NCBI GenBank assembly: GCA_958296005.1
Contig: CATQHQ010000002.1
Coordinates: 1,671,501-1,735,500, forward strand
Direction: 5' to 3'
DNA length: 64,000 nucleotides
Source of the DNA: Longimicrobiales bacterium
Lineage (GTDB): Bacteria > Gemmatimonadota > Gemmatimonadetes > Longimicrobiales > Gaopeijiaceae
Shown in pieces: positions 17,491 to 33,514 of this stretch; positions within the stretch are counted from its first letter, which is position 1, and every line of letters begins with the position of its first letter. The position numbers and the translations under genes are program-made. The notes beneath the pieces were generated by a model. The model was not told the origin of the DNA, ran no database searches, and was given only the letters and a program-made list of their open reading frames with translations.

Positions 17491-19872
17491 ATGTCTCCAA
17501 AGGACGCCATCCCCGTCTTCGTGGCCCTTACCGCCGTTGCGGCACCTCTTGGAGCCGCCGGTCAGCCACCGGTCGCGCAACAGGTCCCGCTTGCCGTCAC
17601 CGCCGAGGACTACGCCCGCGCCGAGTCGTTCCTGGCCCGCGAGACCGCTCCCCTGGTGTTCGGCGCTTCGGTCCGGCCCAACTGGCTGTCCGGCGACCGC
17701 TTCTGGTACCGCAACACGGTGCCCGGCGGCGCCGAGTTCGTGCTGGTGGACCCGAGGGCCGGGACCCGCGCCCCCGCCTTCGACCACGCCCGGCTGGCTG
17801 GCGCCCTAGGCCAGGCGATGGACACCACATTCTCGCCGTCCACCCTTCCCTTCCGCACCATCGACCTCGACCCGGAGGGCCAATCCCTCGCCGTCACCGT
17901 CGAAGCCGGTCGGCAACCCGCTGGCCCCGCGACCGACCCCACCCCACACCGCTTCCGCTGCGACCTCCGCATCTACGTGTGCTCGCCGACCGACCCGCTG
18001 CCCCCGTCCGACCCCAACGCCATCGCTTCGCCCGACGGGACCAGAGCCGCCTTCATCCGCGACCACAACCTTTGGCTCCGCGACCTGGAGACCGGCGCCG
18101 AGACGCCTCTGACCACCGACGGCGTGACGGACTACGGCTACGCGACCAACAACGCCGGCTGGGTCAAGCGGGACTCGCCGGTTCTGCTGTGGTCGCCGGG
18201 GTCCGACATGATCGCGACGTTCCAGCACGACGGACGAGGCGTGGGGGAGATGTACATGGCCACGACGGCCGTCGGTCGCCCCGAACTGGCCGCTTGGAAG
18301 TACCCGCTCCCCGGCGACAGCCTGATCTTCCGCATCAGCCGGGTGGTGGTTCACCTCGACGGCCCCCGGGTGGTGCGGCTCCAGATGCCGCCCGATCCGC
18401 ACCGATCCACGGTGACCGACCACGTTGCGGGGCCGGGCGGCGTGCTTCTCGACGCCGAGTGGAGTCCCAACGGCTCGCAGCTGGCGTTCGTCTCCAGCTC
18501 CCGCGATCACAAGCACGCGCAGCTTCGCGTCGCCGATCCCGAGACCGGCGCCGTGCGGGACGTCCTGTCGGAAACCGAGGAGAACTTCTTCGAGTCCGGC
18601 TCGCGCACCGTCAACTGGCGCGTGCTCGAGGAGTCCAACGAGGTCCTCTGGTACTCGAAGCGCCACAACTGGGGTCACCTCTACCGCTACGACCTGTCCG
18701 CCGGCGAGCTGCTGGGCCGCGTCACCACCGGCGAGTGGAACGTGCTGCAGCTCCTCCATGTGGACGAAGAAGCTCGAACCCTGTACTTCATCGGGGCCGG
18801 TCGCGAACCCGGCGACCCGTACTTCCACTACCTGTACCGCATCGGCATCGACGGCACCGGGCTGCGGCTCCTGACTCCCGACAGCGCCAACCACGCCGTC
18901 ACCCTGTCGCCCTCCGGCGAGTACTTCGTGGACAGCTACTCCACGCCCGTCGTCCCGCCCGTTACGGTTGTGCGCAACCGCGACGGCGGCATCGTGATCG
19001 AGCTGGAGCGCGCCGACGTATCCCGGCTCGTCGCCAGCGGCTGGCAACCCCCGGAGCCGTTCGTCGTCGAGGCCCGGGACGGAGAGACGGAGCTGCACGG
19101 CGTCATGTACAAGCCGACGAACTTCGATCCGTCGCGCTCGTATCCCGTGGTCAACTACCTGTATCCGGGACCGCAGTCGGGCAGCGTCGGCTCCCGTTCG
19201 TTCCGGGCGTCCCGAGGCGACAAGCAGTCGATCGCGGAGCTGGGGTTCGTCGTCGTGGAAGTCGACGCCATGGGAACGCCCGGCCGCTCAAAGGAGTTTC
19301 ACGACGCGTACTACGGCAACATGGGCGACAACGGTCTGCCCGACCAAGTGGCGATGATCCGCCAGCTGGCGGCGCGTCACTCGTGGCTCGACTTGGACCG
19401 GGTCGGAATCTGGGGACATTCTGGAGGCGGCTTCGCCAGCACGGCCGGCATCCTCCGCTACCCCGACTTCTACAAGGTCGCCGTCTCCCAGGCGGGCAAC
19501 CACGACAACCGCAGCTACGAGGACGACTGGGGCGAAAAGTGGCAGGGGCTGCTCGAGAGCTACCCCGACGGCACGACCAACTACGACAACCAGGCCAACC
19601 AGCTGATCGCGGGCAACTTGAAGGGCAAGCTCCTCCTGGCCCACGGTACGATGGACACCAACGTCCCCGCGTACAACACGCTCCTCGTGGTCGACGCACT
19701 CATCGCCGCCGACAAGGACTTCGACCTGATCATGATGCCCAACCGGGGCCACGGCTTCGGCAACGAGCCCTACATGATGCGCCGTCGCTGGGACTACTTC
19801 GTCCGCCACCTCTTGGGCGTCGAGCCCCCGGAGTACACGATCGGCCAACGGCAGCGCCCCGTCAGCGAGTGA
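17491..19872 (+). CDS. Secreted S9 prolyl oligopeptidase / DPP-IV-type peptidase
   Basis: 793 residues with a signal peptide (MSPKDAIPVF to APLGAAGQ). Residues ~100-500 form the DPP-IV N-terminal beta-propeller, with repeats such as ASPDGTRAAFIRDHNLWLRD and LLDAEWSPNGSQLAFV. The alpha/beta-hydrolase domain follows, with catalytic Ser in GHSGGGF (S644), Asp in GTMDTNV (D722) and His in RGHGFG (H754). Enzymes of this kind remove dipeptides from the N-terminus of peptides, often after Pro or Ala, in the periplasm. It converges on the TonB receptor operon 16 bases away, which fits joint peptide uptake and trimming. The ATG at 17491 is chosen because it begins the signal peptide; no strong ribosome site is seen. 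Confidence 0.93.
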   Translation: MSPKDAIPVFVALTAVAAPLGAAGQPPVAQQVPLAVTAEDYARAESFLARETAPLVFGASVRPNWLSGDRFWYRNTVPGGAEFVLVDPRAGTRAPAFDHARLAGALGQAMDTTFSPSTLPFRTIDLDPEGQSLAVTVEAGRQPAGPATDPTPHRFRCDLRIYVCSPTDPLPPSDPNAIASPDGTRAAFIRDHNLWLRDLETGAETPLTTDGVTDYGYATNNAGWVKRDSPVLLWSPGSDMIATFQHDGRGVGEMYMATTAVGRPELAAWKYPLPGDSLIFRISRVVVHLDGPRVVRLQMPPDPHRSTVTDHVAGPGGVLLDAEWSPNGSQLAFVSSSRDHKHAQLRVADPETGAVRDVLSETEENFFESGSRTVNWRVLEESNEVLWYSKRHNWGHLYRYDLSAGELLGRVTTGEWNVLQLLHVDEEARTLYFIGAGREPGDPYFHYLYRIGIDGTGLRLLTPDSANHAVTLSPSGEYFVDSYSTPVVPPVTVVRNRDGGIVIELERADVSRLVASGWQPPEPFVVEARDGETELHGVMYKPTNFDPSRSYPVVNYLYPGPQSGSVGSRSFRASRGDKQSIAELGFVVVEVDAMGTPGRSKEFHDAYYGNMGDNGLPDQVAMIRQLAARHSWLDLDRVGIWGHSGGGFASTAGILRYPDFYKVAVSQAGNHDNRSYEDDWGEKWQGLLESYPDGTTNYDNQANQLIAGNLKGKLLLAHGTMDTNVPAYNTLLVVDALIAADKDFDLIMMPNRGHGFGNEPYMMRRRWDYFVRHLLGVEPPEYTIGQRQRPVSE

Positions 19873-19888
19873 GCGGCCGCGTGCCGAT

Positions 19889-25410
<5,522 letters not shown>

Positions 25411-25525
25411 TACTGTGCCCCCTGTTCCTGCAGGAAGCAACGGCAAGGCGGCAAAGGATCCGACCGCCGCGTCGGACCCCTTGCCGCCGAGCTGCTACCC
25501 TATCCTTCTCGCTGCTCCAGCTTTT

Positions 25526-28291
<2,766 letters not shown>

Positions 28292-28372
28292 TACTGCGTT
28301 CTCCTGATTGGACGTGATGCTTCGTGAACGAGGCAAGCCAAGGGGCGCCCGCGAACGAGCACCGTGCCCATA

Positions 28373-28400
28373 AGTTTACCAGCATATGGTCGAAGGTCAA
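28373..28400 (-). promoter_or_regulatory. Sigma-70-like promoter of the TonB receptor operon
   Basis: Reading the minus strand, TTGACC (28400-28395) and TAAACT (28378-28373) are separated by 16 bases, and lie about 80 bases upstream of the first receptor start. The 5' end of this element overlaps the leader of the divergent beta-lactamase-like gene. Confidence 0.45.
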
Positions 28401-28481
28401 CGCCGCCGCGGTTGGCAAGCGGCGCGTCGGTCCCCGAACTTTCCCATCGGAGTTCCCTTGGATGCGGAGGTCCCACCCGCC

Positions 28482-29987
28482 ATGCCCAACGTCTTCCGTT
28501 CCTTGAGCCGAGGTCGCTCCCGTCGACTCGCCAAGCACCAACGCCAGCTCGGTGCTTCCGTCGCGTCCCTTCTCGCAGTCGGAGTGGTCTTCTGGTTCCC
28601 GGCCTGCGGTCCGCGGTCCGGCGGTCCGGCCCAGGCCGCCGACGGGCCCACGAACCCGGCGGTGGACGCCCTTTTCGCCGACTTGGCTGGCGACGGCCCA
28701 GGCGCCGCCGTGGGCGTGCTCCTGAACGGCGAGGTTGTGCACCGGGCCGGCTACGGCGTGGCCGACCTGGAGCACGGCGTCCCGATCACCACCGGAACCG
28801 TCTTCGACATCGCCTCGATCTCCAAGCAGTTCGGAGCGATGGCGGCCCTCCTCCTGGAGCTGGAGGGGAAGCTGGATCTGGACGCCGATCTCCGCAGCGC
28901 GGTTCCCTGGCTGCCGGAGTTCGACGCGACGATCACGCCTCGCCATCTGATTCACCACACGAGCGGAATCCGCGACTGGCCCCACGTCATGGCGCTGGCG
29001 GGGGTCGAGATGACCGACGTGATCTCGTTCGAGAAGATCCTGCGGATGCTCGGCCGCCAGCAGGCGATCAACTTCCCGCCGGGCACCGAGTACGCCTACT
29101 CCAACACCGGGTACAACCTGCTGGCCCGGACCGTGGAGGCCGCCTCGGGCGAGACCTTTCGGGAGTATGCCCAGGAGCGCATCTTCGCCCCCTTGGGCAT
29201 GACCCGCACCCACTTCTCCGACGACTACCTGGAGGTGGTCCCCGGCCGGGCCGAGTCGTACCGTCCCGCGGGCGCCGACGAAGGAGGCGGCGCCTTCCGG
29301 CGTCTCCCCAATCAGCTTACGGCCCTGGCGTCGAGCTCCCTCCACACCACCATCGACGACTTCGTCCTCTGGATGCAGAACTACGAGACCGGCCAAGTCG
29401 GGGGCCAAGACCTCCTCCGCACCATGGTGCGCCGGGGCGTGCTGGCGAGCGGCGACACGATCGGCTACGCCCACGGGCTCACGGTGGGCGAATACCGAGG
29501 ACTGCCCGTCGTCGGCCATGGGGGCTCATGGGCGGGCTACCGAACCAACTTCGTCCGCTTTCCCGAGCAGCGGCTCTCCGTGGCCGTGTTCTGCAACCGC
29601 TCCGACTGCGACGCCGGAGGGAGGGCGCGAAAGGTGGCGGAGGCGTACTTGGGCGACTTCATGGACCCCCTGCCGGCGCCCGAGCAGGAGGAAGAGCCGG
29701 CGGAGGTCCCGTCGCTGTCGCAGGCCCGGTTGCAAGAGTACGCGGGGGAGTACCGGAGCCCGGAGCTGGACAGCAGCTACGAGGTGGTCGTGGAGTCGGG
29801 GCGCTTGGTCGCCCGCCACTGGCGCAACCCCCCTTCAACACTGTCTCCGACGCGAGAGGACGTGTTTACGGGCGACCAGTGGTGGTTCCCTGAAGTGCGC
29901 TTCAACCGGGACGCGACGGGACGGGTGGACGGGTTCGCGGTCACGGGCGCGAGGGTACGGGACTTGATCTTCGAGCGACGGCGGTAG
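28482..29987 (+). CDS. Beta-lactamase-like serine hydrolase lipoprotein
   Basis: 501 residues from the ATG at 28482, preceded by GGAGG. An Arg-rich N-region and a hydrophobic core end in the lipobox WFPAC, predicting a lipid anchor. The class C beta-lactamase/esterase fold has SISK (112-115) with the nucleophile Ser112, YSN (206-208) and HGG (346-348) in place of the KTG box. A C-terminal extension (~380-501) with LQEYAGEYRSPELDSSYEV is the small beta-barrel domain often appended to such hydrolases. Probable roles are D-amino-peptide or ester hydrolysis, not antibiotic resistance. The K+ channel gene starts nine bases later, so the two form an operon. An earlier ATG at 28386 would add 32 residues and spoil the signal sequence. 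Confidence 0.88.
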   Translation: MPNVFRSLSRGRSRRLAKHQRQLGASVASLLAVGVVFWFPACGPRSGGPAQAADGPTNPAVDALFADLAGDGPGAAVGVLLNGEVVHRAGYGVADLEHGVPITTGTVFDIASISKQFGAMAALLLELEGKLDLDADLRSAVPWLPEFDATITPRHLIHHTSGIRDWPHVMALAGVEMTDVISFEKILRMLGRQQAINFPPGTEYAYSNTGYNLLARTVEAASGETFREYAQERIFAPLGMTRTHFSDDYLEVVPGRAESYRPAGADEGGGAFRRLPNQLTALASSSLHTTIDDFVLWMQNYETGQVGGQDLLRTMVRRGVLASGDTIGYAHGLTVGEYRGLPVVGHGGSWAGYRTNFVRFPEQRLSVAVFCNRSDCDAGGRARKVAEAYLGDFMDPLPAPEQEEEPAEVPSLSQARLQEYAGEYRSPELDSSYEVVVESGRLVARHWRNPPSTLSPTREDVFTGDQWWFPEVRFNRDATGRVDGFAVTGARVRDLIFERRR

Positions 29988-29996
29988 GGCGCCCGC

Positions 29997-31058
29997 ATGA
30001 CCGGTTCCGATGCTGGCGGCGGCGCGCGCGCCAAGCTGCCCAGGCTACTCTTCGTCTTCGGCTACTGCGTCGTGTTGACCGCCGGCGGGACGGTCGGATA
30101 CATGATCATGGAAGACTGGTCGTTCTCCGACGCGCTGTACATGACGGCGATCACCGTGACGGCTGTGGGCTACCACGAGGTGCTGCCGCTTGCGTCGGGG
30201 GGCCCGGGCCAGTACTGGACGATGGCCCTCGTCGCTGGAGGCTTGACTGGACTGGGGTTGTGGTTTGCCCTGGTGACCGCGTTTCTCGTGGAAATGGACA
30301 TCGGCACCAAGTACAAGAGGCGAAAGGCCATGCAAGAACTGAGCCGGACGAAGGGCCACGTGATCATCTGCGGCGGCGGGCAGATGGGCGTCCAAGTCCT
30401 TCAAGAGCTTCGGGAGGCCGGAAAGCAGTGCGTGCTGGTGGAGCGGGACGGCGATGCCGTCGCTTCGCTGCACAAGAGATGGCCGGACCTGCTCGTGGTT
30501 CAGGACGACGCCACCACGGACGCGGCGTTGCGGGAGGCTCGAATCGCCGACGCGACGACCTTGGTCTCGTGCCTGTCGTCGGACACCGACAACTTGTTCG
30601 TGTGCCTGTCGGCCCGCGACCTCCATCCCGGCTTGGTCGTCGTGGCCCGGGCCGAGCACGAGGCGGTCACGGCGAAGATGCAGAGGGCAGGCGCCGATCA
30701 CGTGGTCAGCCCCAACGTGACCGGGGCTCACTGGGTGGCGTCGGTGCTGGCGCGGCCTGCCGTCGCGTCGTTCCTGGACGTAGCCACGCCTGGATCCGGT
30801 CCCAGCCGGCGGCTCGAGCAGGTCGTGGTGGGTGCCGGCTCGAAGGTGGAAGGGCTCGCGCTAGCGGAAGCGCGCATCCCGCAGAAGACGGGGCTGGTCT
30901 TGCTGGCGGTGCAGAGGGAGGGCGCAGGTCCGTCGGAGATCGCCTTCAACCCCGGGGCGTCCACGCGCCTGCAGGCGGGCGACGCGGTGATCGTCCTCGG
31001 GGACCGGCACCAGATCCAGCAGTTGAAGGCGTACTTGACGCCCAGCGCCGATTCGTAG
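29997..31058 (+). CDS. Two-TM potassium channel with RCK (TrkA-N/TrkA-C) domains
   Basis: 353 residues. Two membrane helices (~16-38 and ~72-98) flank a pore loop with TVTAVGYHE (53-61), corresponding to the canonical TxxTVGYGD/E filter. VGY is kept but a His replaces the following Gly. A Rossmann RCK domain begins at HVIICGGGQMGVQV (GGGQMG 126-131), and a TrkA-C-like domain (~275-350) ends the chain. It is an MthK/Kch-type channel gated by nucleotide or ion binding to the RCK ring, acting in the inner membrane. It follows the lipoprotein hydrolase with a nine-base gap. Its TAG stop sits inside the first unit of a 20-bp tandem repeat. Confidence 0.9.
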   Translation: MTGSDAGGGARAKLPRLLFVFGYCVVLTAGGTVGYMIMEDWSFSDALYMTAITVTAVGYHEVLPLASGGPGQYWTMALVAGGLTGLGLWFALVTAFLVEMDIGTKYKRRKAMQELSRTKGHVIICGGGQMGVQVLQELREAGKQCVLVERDGDAVASLHKRWPDLLVVQDDATTDAALREARIADATTLVSCLSSDTDNLFVCLSARDLHPGLVVVARAEHEAVTAKMQRAGADHVVSPNVTGAHWVASVLARPAVASFLDVATPGSGPSRRLEQVVVGAGSKVEGLALAEARIPQKTGLVLLAVQREGAGPSEIAFNPGASTRLQAGDAVIVLGDRHQIQQLKAYLTPSADS

Positions 31059-31110
31059 GTCCAGGCCCTCGTTCGTAGGCCCGCGCCCTCGTTCCTAGAC
31101 CCGAGCCCCC
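31052..31110 (+). repeat. Three tandem 20-bp repeats over a stop codon
   Basis: TTCGTAGGYCCRSGCCCTCG occurs twice exactly in length (31052-31071, 31072-31091) and once in a degenerate, 19-base form (31092-31110). The channel gene's TAG stop is in the first unit. The next gene's ribosome site follows the last unit. Confidence 0.8.
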
Positions 31111-31124
31111 ACCAGGAGAACGTC

Positions 31125-31964
31125 ATGAAGATACTCGCCGGTACCCTGACTCTGCTTGCCGCAGCCGCCGTTCCCCTCTGCGCGCAGCAGGGCGAAATGG
31201 TGGACATGGCGACGATCCCCCGTCCGATCGCCGCCGCGGACAAGGTGTGGATCGAGGAGCTGACGATGCTCGAGGTGCGGGACCTCCTCCGGTCCGGGAC
31301 CACGACGGCGCTGATCCTCACGGGCGGGATCGAGGAGAACGGGCCGTACCTCACCACCGGCAAGCACAACCATGTCCTGCGCGTCATGGGGGAGTCGATC
31401 GCGCGGCGGCTGGGCAACGCCCTGGTGGCCCCGATCGTGACGATCGAGCCCGGGGACCCGGAGCGGGCCGACGTACCCGGCGGGATCCGACTCTCCCAGG
31501 CGACGTTCGAGGCGGTGCTGCGGGACATGGCCGTCAGCCTGAAGGCTCAAGGCTTCACCGACGTCTTCCTGCTGGGCGACAGCGGGGGGAATCGACGGGG
31601 GATGGCCGCAGTGGCGGCGGAGCTGGCCGAGGCTTGGGCGGGTTCGGGGGCGCTGATCGCCCACGTGCCCGAGTACTACAACTACGCCGACGTGCTGGCG
31701 TACCAGCGGGACGTCCTGGGGATCGACGAGGACCCGCGCCTGGAAGGGCTCCACGACGACTACTACATCACGTCGATCATCATGAACGACGACCCGGAGC
31801 ATGTGCGTCTCCAGCAACGGATCGAAGCGGGCAAGGCGTCGATCAACGGGATCAGCATCCTTCCCCCGGAGCGCACGATCGAGCACGGGCGAAAGCTGAT
31901 CGAGTTCCGCACCGACGTTGCCGTGGAGGCGATCCGACGGGCGATGGCGGAGGCGCGGCGCTAG
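31125..31964 (+). CDS. Secreted creatininase-family amidohydrolase
   Basis: 279 residues, ATG preceded by AGGAG at six bases. A signal peptide (MKILAGTLTLLAAAAVPLCAQ) is unusual for a family that is mostly cytoplasmic. The creatininase fold is shown by ALILTGGIEENGPYLTTGKHN, matching the family's metal-binding GSxEQHGxHLPxxTD with changes (Asn and Pro replacing QH), and by DVFLLGDSGGN, matching GNGGN. Members hydrolyse cyclic amides or formamides such as creatinine, FAPy or mycofactocin precursor. The altered first metal motif makes substrate and even metal content uncertain. It follows the K+ channel gene after the tandem repeat and may share its transcript. Confidence 0.82.
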   Translation: MKILAGTLTLLAAAAVPLCAQQGEMVDMATIPRPIAAADKVWIEELTMLEVRDLLRSGTTTALILTGGIEENGPYLTTGKHNHVLRVMGESIARRLGNALVAPIVTIEPGDPERADVPGGIRLSQATFEAVLRDMAVSLKAQGFTDVFLLGDSGGNRRGMAAVAAELAEAWAGSGALIAHVPEYYNYADVLAYQRDVLGIDEDPRLEGLHDDYYITSIIMNDDPEHVRLQQRIEAGKASINGISILPPERTIEHGRKLIEFRTDVAVEAIRRAMAEARR

Positions 31965-31989
31965 CTCGGCGACGAAGCTTCCTCTGAAT

Positions 31990-32064
31990 GGGCACTGCTG
32001 GATTCGAACCAGCGACCTCCTGCTTGTAAGGCAGGCGCTCTGGACCAACTGAGCTAAGCGCCCC
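31990..32064 (-). tRNA. tRNA-Val (anticodon TAC)
   Basis: On the minus strand the acceptor arms GGGCGCT and AGTGCCC pair fully (one G-T). The D arm is GCTC/GAGC, the anticodon stem CCTGC/GCAGG with loop CTTACAA giving anticodon TAC, and the T arm GCTGG-TTCGAAT-CCAGC. Discriminator A; CCA is not encoded. It reads GUA valine codons and lies alone between two plus-strand genes. Confidence 0.95.
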
Positions 32065-32105
32065 GTTGCTTGCCGATCGGTGGGGAGCCCACGTTACCGG
32101 CCTCC

Positions 32106-32936
32106 ATGAACAACGTCAAGCTGGTTCGCGCCGACCCCCTGCACGTGCGCCTGGCCGCAGAGATGCTGGACGCCCAGAGAGCGGGACGCTTCGTCGAACC
32201 GCCCTCGGAGCGACTGTCGCTGGGGCTCGCGGACGCATACTCGGCGGGGGCCGAAGCGGCGAGGTTGCGCCTTCAAGACGGGTGGCGGCTGGCCGGATGG
32301 AAGGTGGGGTTCACCAACAGGCAACTGTGGGGCCGATGGGGGCTGGATCGACCGATCGTCGCGCCCGTGTACCGCGAGACGTTGTTCTTCGCGGGGAACC
32401 GCGAGCCGCCTCGTCTTCGCGTGCCTCTGGCCGGTCGGGCCGCGCCCCGGCTAGAGGTCGAGGTGGTGTTCGGCTTTGCCGGCCCGGCGATGGGGGCTCC
32501 GCGATGGGCGGCGCTGGGGGCGGAGCTCGTGGACTGTCACTACGAAGGCTGGCGGTTGAACCCTGCGGACGCCGTGGCGGACTTCGGGCTCCACGCTGGG
32601 CTGGCGGTGGGTCCTCCGACCGCGCTGGACGATCCCACCGGAGCGGCAGCCGAGTCGCTCCGGGAGGCCCGGGTCTCGATCTCCTGCGACGGCCGACGGC
32701 TGGCCGAGGGCCGCGGCGAGGCGGTGCTCGACGGCCCGGTCGACGTGCTGGCCGAGCTCTCGCGCGGCCTTCGGGCGGAGACGACCGCGTACCTGGCCGC
32801 GGCCGACGAGACCCCCTCGGGGGAGTGGGTCGTGTCGACCGGCACGCTCACGCCACTGGTGGAAGCGCGGGCCGGAGCGCAGTACCGTGTCGAGTGCGAC
32901 CTGCTGCCTTCGTTTTCTCTCGACCTGGTACCGTGA
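32106..32936 (+). CDS. FAH/2-keto-4-pentenoate hydratase-family protein
   Basis: 276 residues. The N-terminal helical cap includes YSAGAEAARLRLQDGWRLAGWKVGFTN, typical of MhpD/HpcG hydratases; LEVEVVFGFA supplies the acidic metal ligands (LExE in the family), and later strands (DFGLHAGLAVG, GEWVVSTGTLTPLVEA) complete the fold. These enzymes add water to 2-hydroxydienoates or decarboxylate oxo-acids in aromatic degradation. No other meta-cleavage gene is present, so the substrate is unknown. The start ATG at 32106 is chosen over an in-frame ATG 12 codons upstream that falls too near the tRNA. The cytochrome gene starts four bases after the stop. Confidence 0.8.
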   Translation: MNNVKLVRADPLHVRLAAEMLDAQRAGRFVEPPSERLSLGLADAYSAGAEAARLRLQDGWRLAGWKVGFTNRQLWGRWGLDRPIVAPVYRETLFFAGNREPPRLRVPLAGRAAPRLEVEVVFGFAGPAMGAPRWAALGAELVDCHYEGWRLNPADAVADFGLHAGLAVGPPTALDDPTGAAAESLREARVSISCDGRRLAEGRGEAVLDGPVDVLAELSRGLRAETTAYLAAADETPSGEWVVSTGTLTPLVEARAGAQYRVECDLLPSFSLDLVP

Positions 32937-32940
32937 CGGG

Positions 32941-33468
32941 ATGAACGCTCCGCCCGAAGCCGTGAACCGACGTTCCGCGCTCGGCCCTTGCCGGCCGGCC
33001 TGGACCGCACCTTGGAGGCTTGCCGTTTCGGGCTGTCTCCTCGTCTTTACGGCCGCGTCGTCGTGCCAGTCCGCGAGGCCGTCCGTGGACGTGGACGACG
33101 GGACCCCCACCCCTGCCCCGCGCTCTCGCATCGACGAGCCCAACACGCTCCACGGCGTCTACACGGCGGAGCAGGCCCGCCGCGGGCAAGGCGTCTTCGA
33201 CCAGATCTGCTCCGAGTGCCACGAGACGGCGGACTGGACCGACCCGGCGTTCCTGGAGCGGTGGGAGCAGGCGTCGGTCTTCCGCCTGTGGCACTGGATC
33301 TACGGGCGGATGCCCCACGGCAACCCGGGCAGCCTGAGCCGCGAGCAGGTCACCGACGCGCTTGCCTACATCTTCGAGCTCAACGGCCTTCCGCCGGGAG
33401 CGGCCGAGCTGGGCACCGACGACGACAGCTTGGACGACTACTGGATCTTCTGGTCCGACCCCCGATGA
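32941..33468 (+). CDS. Lipoprotein monohaem cytochrome c
   Basis: 175 residues. A hydrophobic segment ends in AASSC, a lipobox at residue 42. The haem site is CSECH (C90, C93, H94), within GQGVFDQICSECHETADW, and the distal ligand is probably M124 in YGRMPHGNPG. This is the small cytochrome c domain found alone or on quinoprotein dehydrogenases, carrying electrons at the periplasmic face. The C-terminus is acidic (TDDDSLDDYW). Its start lies four bases after the FAH-family stop, so the two are co-transcribed. The link between a hydratase and a cytochrome is not obvious. Confidence 0.88.
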   Translation: MNAPPEAVNRRSALGPCRPAWTAPWRLAVSGCLLVFTAASSCQSARPSVDVDDGTPTPAPRSRIDEPNTLHGVYTAEQARRGQGVFDQICSECHETADWTDPAFLERWEQASVFRLWHWIYGRMPHGNPGSLSREQVTDALAYIFELNGLPPGAAELGTDDDSLDDYWIFWSDPR

Positions 33469-33514
33469 GACGGCGTTTGCCGCGCCCGAACCACGAACCC
33501 ACCTGAGGAACGCC

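Noticed and set aside
28482..29987. Antibiotic-resistance beta-lactamase
   Set aside because: HGG replaces KTG, a C-terminal hydrolase-type domain is present, and the context is peptide catabolism. Esterase or D-peptidase activity is more likely.
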